From Chloroflexota bacterium (GTDB lineage Bacteria > Chloroflexota > Anaerolineae > JAAYZQ01), in contig JAGVRI010000001.1 of assembly GCA_018606645.1 (NCBI GenBank), forward strand, positions 1 through 64,000: a DNA stretch of 64,000 bases. Reading direction: 5' to 3'. Shown here in pieces: positions 1 to 6,977 of the stretch. Numbering within the stretch: position 1 is the first letter of the stretch; each line of letters starts with the position of its first letter. The position numbers and the translations under genes were made by a program. A model generated the notes under the pieces. The model made no database searches and was not told the DNA's origin. It saw only the letters and a program-made list of their open reading frames with translations.

Positions 1-159
1 CACCCCCAGCGCCAGGTCCAGCGCCAACGAACCGGTGGGAATGACCTCCACCTGCAAATGGTCCGCCTGCCCCAGGCGCATGATCGTCCCTTCCCCATAC
101 CGCTTCTGGATCGTTGCCAGGGCGGTCTCTAACGCCTTGGCTTTCTCCGTCTTAGCCAT
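1..159 (-). CDS. recA: RecA recombinase, N-terminal fragment (cut by window edge)
   Basis: The first 53 codons of RecA, which forms filaments on single-stranded DNA, drives strand exchange and stimulates LexA self-cleavage. The reading starts MAKTEKAKALETAL and passes through the typical N-terminal stretch QKRYGEGTIMRLG and IPTGSLALDLALG. The Walker A site and the rest lie outside the window. The start is the ATG at 159-157, preceded by a GAGGGAAC ribosome site. A good sigma70-type promoter lies about 90 bases upstream (245-273). Identity is secure from the N-terminus alone. Confidence 0.93.
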   Translation of the reverse strand, partial: MAKTEKAKALETALATIQKRYGEGTIMRLGQADHLQVEVIPTGSLALDLALGV

Positions 160-244
160 TGTTCACGTTCCCTCAACCATTCCAGATACCCGAGCGCCCT
201 CGGAGACCCCCGATGGACCCTCTCACGATCACGATCTTATATCA

Positions 245-273
245 ATTATAGCCGAAAAGTTTCCATACCGCAA
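245..273 (-). promoter_or_regulatory. Predicted recA promoter
   Basis: Reading the minus strand, TTGCGG (273-268) and TATAAT (250-245) are separated by exactly 17 bases, and the transcript would start near 238. Around the predicted start, at 222-236, there is a direct repeat of CACGATC (plus strand) that could be an operator. It does not match the classical Bacillus or E. coli LexA boxes, so SOS control is only a guess. The leader is about 80 bases. Confidence 0.65.
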
Positions 274-307
274 ATGGCGATGGGAAACATCAAACCGATC
301 TGGCTCC

Positions 308-1153
308 TCAGACATACGCCCGCGGCTGGGTCCGCTCCGGTTCCCGGGAGCGGGGCGAGGGGATATACTCCACCGAAGGGCGCCGCTGCGCCGTCTGGGG
401 GTAGAGGGCCATGATGCGATAGATCTCCTGCGGCATCTCGGTGCTCACCGGCAGCCCCAGCTCCTGGGCCTCGCGGACGTTGATCGGATAGTCATGGGTC
501 CACACCCCACTGGAAAGGGTCCGGGCGACCTGTTCGGCGCGCTCCGCGCCCATCTTGTCGCGCAACAACTCGGTGACAGTTGCCTGGACCTGACGGATTG
601 CCTTTTCGGCAATGTCGGCCATTACGATCGTCTCGTCGTCGATTTCGGCGATCGGCTTGCGCTCCAACACCTTCAGGATGGAAGCGGCCGGATGCTGACC
701 CACCTGGGGATCGACCGGGCCCAACACCGCGTTTTCATCCATTACGATCTCATCGGCCGCCAGAGCGATCAGCGTCCCACCCGACATGGCGTAGTGGGGC
801 ACGAACACGGTCACTTTGGCTGGGTGCTTCTGTAACGCGCAGGCGATCTGCTCGGCGGCCAGCACCAATCCGCCGGGGGTATGCAGGATGAGGTCGATCG
901 GCACCTCTTTGTCCGTCATTTTGATGGCGCGCAGGACCGCTTCCGAATCCTCGATGGTGATATAGCGCACCAGGGGGAACCCCAGCAAACTCAACGTCTC
1001 CTGGCGATGGATCAGAGCAATGACCCGGCTGCCGCGCCGTTGTTCCAGCCGTTCGAGCAGGCGCAGCCGTTCCATCTCCAGAATCTTTTGCCGGATGATC
1101 GGCTGCAGGGACGAGATAATCACAAAGATCCAGAGCAGAGAGAGGAAGTCCAT
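308..1153 (-). CDS. Membrane-anchored ClpP-class serine protease (SDH proteinase family)
   Basis: A 281-residue protein with an N-terminal hydrophobic helix (about residues 3-17) followed by a ClpP/crotonase fold. LHTPGG near residue 90 and YAMSGGTLIALAAD near 120 match the serine dehydrogenase proteinase (SDH_sah) family, the serine in MSGG being the likely nucleophile. VLGPVDPQVG is also typical. The ATG at 1153 has a GGAGG site seven bases upstream. It lies 20 bases after the rhomboid gene on the same strand, so the two probably form a membrane proteolysis operon. Family assignment is firm; substrates are unknown. Confidence 0.85.
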   Translation of the reverse strand: MDFLSLLWIFVIISSLQPIIRQKILEMERLRLLERLEQRRGSRVIALIHRQETLSLLGFPLVRYITIEDSEAVLRAIKMTDKEVPIDLILHTPGGLVLAAEQIACALQKHPAKVTVFVPHYAMSGGTLIALAADEIVMDENAVLGPVDPQVGQHPAASILKVLERKPIAEIDDETIVMADIAEKAIRQVQATVTELLRDKMGAERAEQVARTLSSGVWTHDYPINVREAQELGLPVSTEMPQEIYRIMALYPQTAQRRPSVEYIPSPRSREPERTQPRAYV

Positions 1154-1173
1154 GGTCTGCCTCCTATCTTAAG

Positions 1174-1869
1174 CTACCAAGGGTAAAATTCGTCGATGTA
1201 CACCCGACGCACCCGACGCCGGCGCGCCAGGAGCGGGGCCAGCACCAGCCCGACCAGAAACCCGCCAATATGCGCCCACCACGCCACCCCGCCAAAGGCC
1301 TGCACCCCGCTGACAATGGTCAACAGGCCGTTTAGCAACTGCGACACAAACCACAATCCCAGGTAGAACAGCGCCGGGATCTCCACAAACCAGGGCAGGA
1401 AAAAGAGCGGCACCAGGGTGATCACCCGCGCCGAAGGGAAAAAGACTAGATAAGCCGCCAGCACCCCGCTGATTGCGCCGCTGGCCCCGATCGTCGGGAT
1501 CGTCGAAGCAGGATTCACCAGCAAATGGGCCACCGCGCCGCCCAGGCCACAGAACAGGTAGAAGAACAGATACCGCCCACTCCCCATTCGGTCTTCGACA
1601 TTGTCGCCAAAGATATAGAGGGCGAGCATATTGCTCAGGAGATGCGCCCACCCGCCGTGCAAGAACATTGAGGTGAACGGGGTGATAAACTGCCCCAGAG
1701 TGGGGTGCTGAAGCAGGCGCGCCGGGACCAGGCCGAAGACACGGACCAGACGTTCCGCCCCGGGTCCCAGGGAAAGGAGACCGAAAAAGATGAGAACGTT
1801 AGCCAGGATCAGCAACCAGTTGATAATCGGGAACGACCGGGACCGAATTGTATCCTGCAAAGGTAGCAT
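1174..1869 (-). CDS. Rhomboid family intramembrane serine protease
   Basis: A 231-residue polytopic membrane protein that should cleave transmembrane substrates within the bilayer. It has about six or seven hydrophobic segments, the rhomboid signature FLHGGWAHLLSNM after the first transmembrane helix, the catalytic serine motif GASGAISG near residue 130, and the catalytic histidine in WWAHIGGFLVG near 195. Length and motif order match bacterial rhomboids. A putative promoter lies at 1926-1955, and the gene runs into the ClpP-class protease at 308-1153. The C-terminus is short and arginine-rich. Confidence 0.92.
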   Translation of the reverse strand: MLPLQDTIRSRSFPIINWLLILANVLIFFGLLSLGPGAERLVRVFGLVPARLLQHPTLGQFITPFTSMFLHGGWAHLLSNMLALYIFGDNVEDRMGSGRYLFFYLFCGLGGAVAHLLVNPASTIPTIGASGAISGVLAAYLVFFPSARVITLVPLFFLPWFVEIPALFYLGLWFVSQLLNGLLTIVSGVQAFGGVAWWAHIGGFLVGLVLAPLLARRRRVRRVYIDEFYPW

Positions 1870-1925
1870 AGATCACACTCCATCAAGACCCAGACCCTAC
1901 AGGTCTCAAAGAGCTTCAGAATTTG

Positions 1926-1955
1926 ATTGTACACCATCTTCACCCTCCTGTCCAA
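1926..1955 (-). promoter_or_regulatory. Predicted promoter for the rhomboid operon
   Basis: On the minus strand TTGGAC (1955-1950) and TACAAT (1931-1926) are separated by 18 bases. The predicted start is about 50 bases before the rhomboid ATG. It is back-to-back with the plus-strand promoter at 1978-2006. Confidence 0.5.
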
Positions 1956-1977
1956 CCAGCCTTACAGAAAATCTTCA

Positions 1978-2006
1978 TTGACAGGTCGATCCGATTCTGG
2001 TATAAT
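1978..2006 (+). promoter_or_regulatory. Perfect consensus promoter for the MEMO gene
   Basis: TTGACA at 1978-1983, a 17-base spacer and TATAAT at 2001-2006, with an extended -10 TG. Both hexamers are perfect consensus. Predicted transcription start is about 2013, giving a leader of about 105 bases that holds the hairpin at 2021-2056. Confidence 0.8.
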
Positions 2007-2020
2007 GGACTCGGGCAAAA

Positions 2021-2056
2021 GGCAGCCCCTACGTGCGATGCGTGGGGGCTGTTGCC
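2021..2056 (+). promoter_or_regulatory. 5' leader stem-loop
   Basis: The arms GGCAGCCCCTACG and CGTGGGGGCTGTTGCC pair around a seven-base loop just downstream of the predicted start. No U-tract follows, so it is not a clear terminator. It could be an RNA-stabilising leader or a protein site. Confidence 0.45.
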
Positions 2057-2117
2057 ATTCATGTTGTGCGTATGCCAAGAGACCTGGATGGGTCGAGGTC
2101 TGGTGAGGAGGTAAGAG

Positions 2118-2972
2118 ATGACCACGCCATATCCACGGACGATCCGCCGTTCAGTGATTGCCGGAAGTTGGTATCCCGGCACGGAAAAGAGCCTGCGCCA
2201 TGCCATTGATGACTATCTATCCCGTGTGGAGCAACCGTTGATTTCGGGCCGGTTGCTGGGTCTGATCAGCCCCCACGCTGGCTATGCCTATTCGGGCCAG
2301 ACGGCGGCGTATGCCTATCATCAACTCCAAGGTCGTCAGGTGGAGACGGTGGTGCTCCTGGGGCCGAGCCATCGCGCCTGGATCGGGGACTATGCCCTGA
2401 GCGCTGAGGATGCCTATGAGACGCCCCTGGGTCTGGTTCCCCTGGATCGCGATTTTATCGCCGATCTGGAGACGCGAGTTGCCATCCCGCGAGTGCAGCG
2501 GGATGCGGAGCATTCGCTGGAGATCCAGCTTCCCTTTCTTCAGCGTCAACTCGTCACATTCCGCCTGGTGCCGATTATGATGGGGGCTGATGATCCGGCC
2601 ACTGCCCGACGCCTGGCGGCCGCCCTGGCTGATACCATCCGCCAACGCGAGGGGGGAACGGGGCGTATCCTCCTGGTTGCCAGTTCGGACCTGCACCATA
2701 TAGAGGACTATGACCAGGTGGTTCGCCGTGACCAACAGGTCGTGCAGGCTATCGCCGCTTTTGATCTGGAGACCCTTACTTCGCTGTTGATGTCGCCAGC
2801 CTGCACGGTGTGCGGTCGAATGCCGATTCTCACCGTCCTCCATGCGGCGAAAGAGTTGGGGGCGGACTCGGTCCAGGTGCTGCATCATACCAACTCGGGA
2901 GACGTGACTGGTCAGCGTTGGCCGGGACAATATACCGTCGGCTATATGGCCGCTGCTGTGTACAAATCCTGA
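2118..2972 (+). CDS. amrB: MEMO1-family protein (AmmeMemoRadiSam system protein B)
   Basis: A 284-residue protein of the MEMO family, related in fold to extradiol dioxygenases. Motifs in order: SPHAGYAYSGQTA near 50, VVLLGPSHR near 80, EHSLEIQLPFLQ near 137, SSDLHH near 192 and CGRMPILTVLHAAK near 235. The histidines in HAGY, SHR, EHSLE and DLHH fit the conserved metal-site pattern. The start is supported by GAGGAGGTAAGAG before the ATG. AmmeMemoRadiSam proteins usually occur with an AMMECR1 protein (here 25654-26184, far away) and a radical SAM enzyme, which is not in this window. Molecular function is not settled. Confidence 0.88.
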   Translation: MTTPYPRTIRRSVIAGSWYPGTEKSLRHAIDDYLSRVEQPLISGRLLGLISPHAGYAYSGQTAAYAYHQLQGRQVETVVLLGPSHRAWIGDYALSAEDAYETPLGLVPLDRDFIADLETRVAIPRVQRDAEHSLEIQLPFLQRQLVTFRLVPIMMGADDPATARRLAAALADTIRQREGGTGRILLVASSDLHHIEDYDQVVRRDQQVVQAIAAFDLETLTSLLMSPACTVCGRMPILTVLHAAKELGADSVQVLHHTNSGDVTGQRWPGQYTVGYMAAAVYKS

Positions 2973-3002
2973 AGCACAGGGATCCGCCGGTCGATCCTCT
3001 CG

Positions 3003-5960
3003 ATGTTTGCCGAAATCGTCGTCAATCGTCCCACCCACCGTCGGCCCCAGCCAGGGGACGACCCGGGTTACCGGGACGCCTGGTACCTGGTGACCTATAC
3101 CTATCGCCTGCCTTCTCACCTGCAGGACAAGGTCAGACCCGGTCACCTGGTCCTGGTCCCCCTGGGAGCGAGCAATGCACTGGGGATCGTCGTTGCCTTG
3201 ACGGACGCCCTCCCAGAGCACCTGACCGAGACCGCGATTCGGGACGTTGCCGAGGTTCTGGACCCGCTGCCGGTGGTTACGCCGGTCCAGATCGAGCTGG
3301 CGTACTGGATCGCCAACCAATATCTGGCGCCCTTGAGTGAGACGTTCCGGCTCATGCTCCCTCCCGGTATCGAAGAGCGGACGTTTGTGGTGATCACCCA
3401 AAGGACGGAGGGGATGCCCGGCGGATTGGCCCCTGAAGAACAGGAGGTATGGCGCCTGTTGCAGAGCCGGGGAGGACGAGCCCGTCTGAGCACCTTGCTG
3501 GCCCAGGTGCATGTCGATCAGCTTGAGGCTACCATTGACCGCCTGGCCGAACGGGGATTGGTCATGGTCCACCATGCCCTGGTGCCTCCCAGGCCATTGC
3601 CGCCTCGCGTCCAGTATGTCCGCCTAGTTGCCGATGAGGCAACCATCCAGGCGACGTTGCCCCGCCTGGGCCGTTCTTCCAGCCGAGCCGATCTATTGAT
3701 GCTCGTGGCTCGCCAGCGTGGGGCACCTCTGACGGTCGGGGAGCTCTGCCAACGGGTGGGCTGTAGGGAGGAGCCGGTGCGTGCCCTCGTCGAGCGGGGC
3801 TGGCTCAAGATTACGGAGCCGCGCACGCTTATCGTAGCCCTGCCGGAGGCGAGAACCGCCGACCTGGCCCGGGCTCCCAGGCAGGCTGCTGTTCTATCGC
3901 TGTTGCTCAGCCGAGGAGGCCCGGTTGAGAAGAAGGAACTGTTGGCCAGGACCGGCGCCTCCCCGACCGTTATCACCGCCCTGGAAGAAAAGGGCCTGGT
4001 CCAACGGATCCGTGAGGAGCCAATGGTTCTGCTTGCCCTGCCTCCGGACCAGGTCATGAACCGGATCATAGAACTGCGCGGGATCGAGAAGGAACTTGCG
4101 GTTCTGGCAGCCCTTCGGGGGACGGTGGGACGGGTCTGGGTAGGTGGTATCTATGCTCAAACCGGCGCCGATCTGGGGACGCTGCGCCATCTTGCCGATC
4201 ATGGGTTGATCAGCCTTCATGCCGAGCAATTCGATCGGCCCCCTCTGCCCGATCGCCGACCTCTACCATCCCTGACCTCAGACCAGGAGGCCGTGTGGCG
4301 AGAGATAGAACGAGGGCTCCATCAGGCCGGCGCGGGGAAAGAGCCGTATGTCGCCTTGATCCACGGAGTCACCGGATCGGGCAAAACCGAGATCTATTTA
4401 CGGGCGTTAGCGGCTACACTGACCAAAGGACAGCGGGCGATCGTTCTGGTTCCGGAGATCAGCCTGACGGCCCAGACGGTCCAGCGCTTTGAGGCACGTT
4501 TCCCAGGCCGTGTAGCGGTGTTCCACAGCCGACTCACTCCCGGGCAGCGGTATGCGGTCTGGGATCGAATCCGCCGGGGCGAAGCAGACATTGTCATCGG
4601 ACCTCGTTCGGCCCTCTTCACCCCGGTTTCCAGGCTGGGCCTCATTGTGCTCGATGAGGTCCATGACCATTCCTACAAGCAGATGGAACCGATCCCCTTG
4701 CCAGCGTATCATGCCCGGGATGTGGCCGTAGCCCTGGGCCGAATCGCCGGTGCGGCCGTCGTGCTTGGCAGCGCCACTCCGGATCTGGTCTCCTACTATC
4801 GGGCCACCCATGGCATTTACCATCTGCTGGAATTGCCGCAGCGCATCATGACTCAGCCGCCAGCGGCTGCACCCCAGCGAGCAAGGAGACAGGAGGTTCT
4901 GCCCTCTCCACGTCCCGTCTCCGCTCCCCTTCCTCCAGTCCAGGTGGTAGACCTGCGCCAGGAACTGCAGGCCGGCAACCGCAGTATCTTGAGTCGAGTC
5001 TTGCAGAAGGCGTTGCAGCAGACCCTCGAAGCTGGAGAGCAAGCCATTCTGTTTCTTAACCGGAGAGGAACCGCCACCTTTGTGCTTTGTCGCGATTGCG
5101 GGTATGTGGCCCGTTGTCCGCGATGCGAGGTGCCCTTGACGTTTCACCGCTCGGCCGGTTCAGAGTCGAGCCGGTTGATCTGTCATCGCTGCAATCATCG
5201 GGAGCCAGCTCCAGTCCTCTGCCCTCAATGCAAGAGCCGTCGCATCCGTTATTTCGGCCTGGGCACCGAGCGGGTTGAGGCAGCGGTGCGGGAGCTCTGT
5301 CCTGAGGCCCGACTGCTCCGCTGGGACCGGGACACGGCCACCAGCGCTGAGCCTGAGCAGTTTTTGCAAGCGTTTATCGAGCGCCGGGCCGATGTGCTGA
5401 TCGGCACCCAGATGATCGCCAAAGGATTGGATTTTCCCATGGTGACTCTGGTCGGCGTTATCTCTGCCGACACGGCGCTCTATCTGCCTGATTATCGAAC
5501 GGCGGAAACCACCTTCCAGTTATTGACTCAGGTGGCCGGGCGGGCAGGACGTAGCTCACGGGGGGGACAGGTCATTATTCAGACCTACAATCCGGATCAC
5601 TATGCCATTCAGGCAGCGGCGAAGCACGATTTTCACCGCTTTTACCGGCAAGAACTCACCCACCGCCGCCAGCTCGGTTATCCCCCCTTTGCGCGTCTGG
5701 TGGCGTTGCGCTTCAGCGATCCAGACCCCGAGAGATGTCGCGCTGCCGCAGAACGCCTGGGCAGGTGGCTGGCTGCTGAAATCCAACGATTGGGCCGACC
5801 CATCGACCTGATCGGTCCGGCTCCCTGCTTTTTCAGCCGTGTACGAGGTCGCACCCGCTGGCAGATTGTGCTGCGAGGTCCCGATCCCCTCTCCTGGTTA
5901 CAGGGGGTGGTGTTGCCCTGGGGCTGGCAGGTGGACGTCGATCCGATCAGCCTGCTATAA
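3003..5960 (+). CDS. priA: Primosomal protein N' (PriA helicase)
   Basis: A 985-residue replication-restart helicase that reloads the replisome at stalled forks. Residues 1-110 form the fork-binding 3'BD domain. Walker A is GVTGSGKTEIY near 460, motif II reads LDEVHDHSYKQ near 560, and eight zinc-binding cysteines lie between CRDCGYVARCPRC and CPQC (about 695-745). GTQMIAKGLDFP and QVAGRAGRSSRGG are helicase motifs V and VI. It is longer than the usual 730-830 residues because of extra sequence between the N-terminal domain and helicase (about 120-440, winged-helix-like in character) and a proline-rich insert near 620-650. Motif II is DEVH rather than DEEH; the catalytic DE is kept. It starts 30 bases after the MEMO gene. 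Confidence 0.95.
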   Translation: MFAEIVVNRPTHRRPQPGDDPGYRDAWYLVTYTYRLPSHLQDKVRPGHLVLVPLGASNALGIVVALTDALPEHLTETAIRDVAEVLDPLPVVTPVQIELAYWIANQYLAPLSETFRLMLPPGIEERTFVVITQRTEGMPGGLAPEEQEVWRLLQSRGGRARLSTLLAQVHVDQLEATIDRLAERGLVMVHHALVPPRPLPPRVQYVRLVADEATIQATLPRLGRSSSRADLLMLVARQRGAPLTVGELCQRVGCREEPVRALVERGWLKITEPRTLIVALPEARTADLARAPRQAAVLSLLLSRGGPVEKKELLARTGASPTVITALEEKGLVQRIREEPMVLLALPPDQVMNRIIELRGIEKELAVLAALRGTVGRVWVGGIYAQTGADLGTLRHLADHGLISLHAEQFDRPPLPDRRPLPSLTSDQEAVWREIERGLHQAGAGKEPYVALIHGVTGSGKTEIYLRALAATLTKGQRAIVLVPEISLTAQTVQRFEARFPGRVAVFHSRLTPGQRYAVWDRIRRGEADIVIGPRSALFTPVSRLGLIVLDEVHDHSYKQMEPIPLPAYHARDVAVALGRIAGAAVVLGSATPDLVSYYRATHGIYHLLELPQRIMTQPPAAAPQRARRQEVLPSPRPVSAPLPPVQVVDLRQELQAGNRSILSRVLQKALQQTLEAGEQAILFLNRRGTATFVLCRDCGYVARCPRCEVPLTFHRSAGSESSRLICHRCNHREPAPVLCPQCKSRRIRYFGLGTERVEAAVRELCPEARLLRWDRDTATSAEPEQFLQAFIERRADVLIGTQMIAKGLDFPMVTLVGVISADTALYLPDYRTAETTFQLLTQVAGRAGRSSRGGQVIIQTYNPDHYAIQAAAKHDFHRFYRQELTHRRQLGYPPFARLVALRFSDPDPERCRAAAERLGRWLAAEIQRLGRPIDLIGPAPCFFSRVRGRTRWQIVLRGPDPLSWLQGVVLPWGWQVDVDPISLL

Positions 5961-6057
5961 GCCCGGCCTGGATTCTCCGCTCGGTGATTCCGTTTCGCCT
6001 CCAATGTGCCCGTCTCCTGGTTGCCAACTGAAAGTGGAAGATGATCTTGCTCGGGCC

Positions 6058-6975
6058 CTAGACCTGAAGATATGAATCGGCATAGATCAGCTTGTTATTG
6101 AGCACCTGCACCGTTTTGAAAAGGTTCACTTGATCTAGATCCGAACCGTCCACGAACGTGGGATCCAGATCCACTTCCGCTTTGGTCACATCAAACAGGC
6201 GGACCAGCAGGCGGTCATAGGGCGCGGTCGCTTCTCGCTCCCGCAGGACGCGGATCACTTCCATCAGATTTGGATCGAGAGGGTTCGCGACCAGGGCTTC
6301 CAGCCCAGCGGCCAGAAGCATCGCCACATAAGCTTGAGTGATGTACGGTTTGGCAGCATCTCCTACCCCGTCGGCGATATCATCCAGGTGGACCAGAGTA
6401 TTCGGCGCAGGGTCAGCGGCTACTTTGAGCAAACGCAGCGTTTCGACGGTAGCCGGAACCATGGTCTGATCACAGGTCAAGGCTGTAACCAACGGATCTA
6501 CGTAGATGCGTTCCAACGACAAACCAGCTCCGAGTGCTTTGGGGAGCAACGTTTCCGTGACCAAGGCCAGCCGTTCCTCAGTGGGAGTAGGAAGTCCACT
6601 GGGACAGGCCGAGAAGGCCAGAAAGGCATCGTACCGTTTGGCCAACGCCAGGTATGGCTCCAGGTCAGTCACGCCGGGAAGGGTAGCATCCAACAGGACC
6701 TGCTCTCTGGCGACCTGAAGTCCGGCTTCCATGGCCGCCGGATCGTCGCTGCGCAGGGCCAGCGGCACCGACACTTCGGCTTGAATCGTCTGCACCAGCC
6801 AGGCCATATCCTCGGCTGCCTGCTTACGCTGCGGCCCCATGTCGATCAACAACCAGTTAGCGCCGGCCTCGACCTGCTGCCGGGCCAGAGTTCGGATCAA
6901 TGGTTCATATCGCCGGCCCACAGCAGCCGCTAACAGCGCCCGCCCCAGCCGGATCTGATTTCCAACCAGCCACAT
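6058..6975 (-). CDS. Pterin-binding (dihydropteroate synthase-fold) methyltransferase-like protein
   Basis: A 305-residue TIM-barrel protein resembling methyltetrahydrofolate:corrinoid methyltransferases (AcsE/MetH pterin-binding domain). Visible marks are LLIDMGPQRK near 43, VPLALRSDDPAAMEAGL near 71, a barrel strand VLLDATLPG near 93, and IYVDPLVTALTCD near 157, where methyltransferases carry a conserved DPL. No corrinoid protein, acetyl-CoA synthase or methionine synthase lies nearby. The start has GAGGAG six bases upstream and is two bases after the stop of the fusion protein gene at 6978-9284, so the two are translationally linked. The substrate is unknown. Confidence 0.72.
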   Translation of the reverse strand: MWLVGNQIRLGRALLAAAVGRRYEPLIRTLARQQVEAGANWLLIDMGPQRKQAAEDMAWLVQTIQAEVSVPLALRSDDPAAMEAGLQVAREQVLLDATLPGVTDLEPYLALAKRYDAFLAFSACPSGLPTPTEERLALVTETLLPKALGAGLSLERIYVDPLVTALTCDQTMVPATVETLRLLKVAADPAPNTLVHLDDIADGVGDAAKPYITQAYVAMLLAAGLEALVANPLDPNLMEVIRVLREREATAPYDRLLVRLFDVTKAEVDLDPTFVDGSDLDQVNLFKTVQVLNNKLIYADSYLQV

Positions 6976-6977
6976 TG

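Noticed and set aside
222..236. LexA operator upstream of recA
   Set aside because: The CACGATC direct repeat does not match known LexA boxes, so I mention it only as a possible site.
2217..3575. 452-codon minus-strand frame across MEMO and priA
   Set aside because: It spans two well-identified genes and the intervening gap, with no ribosome site or known motif.
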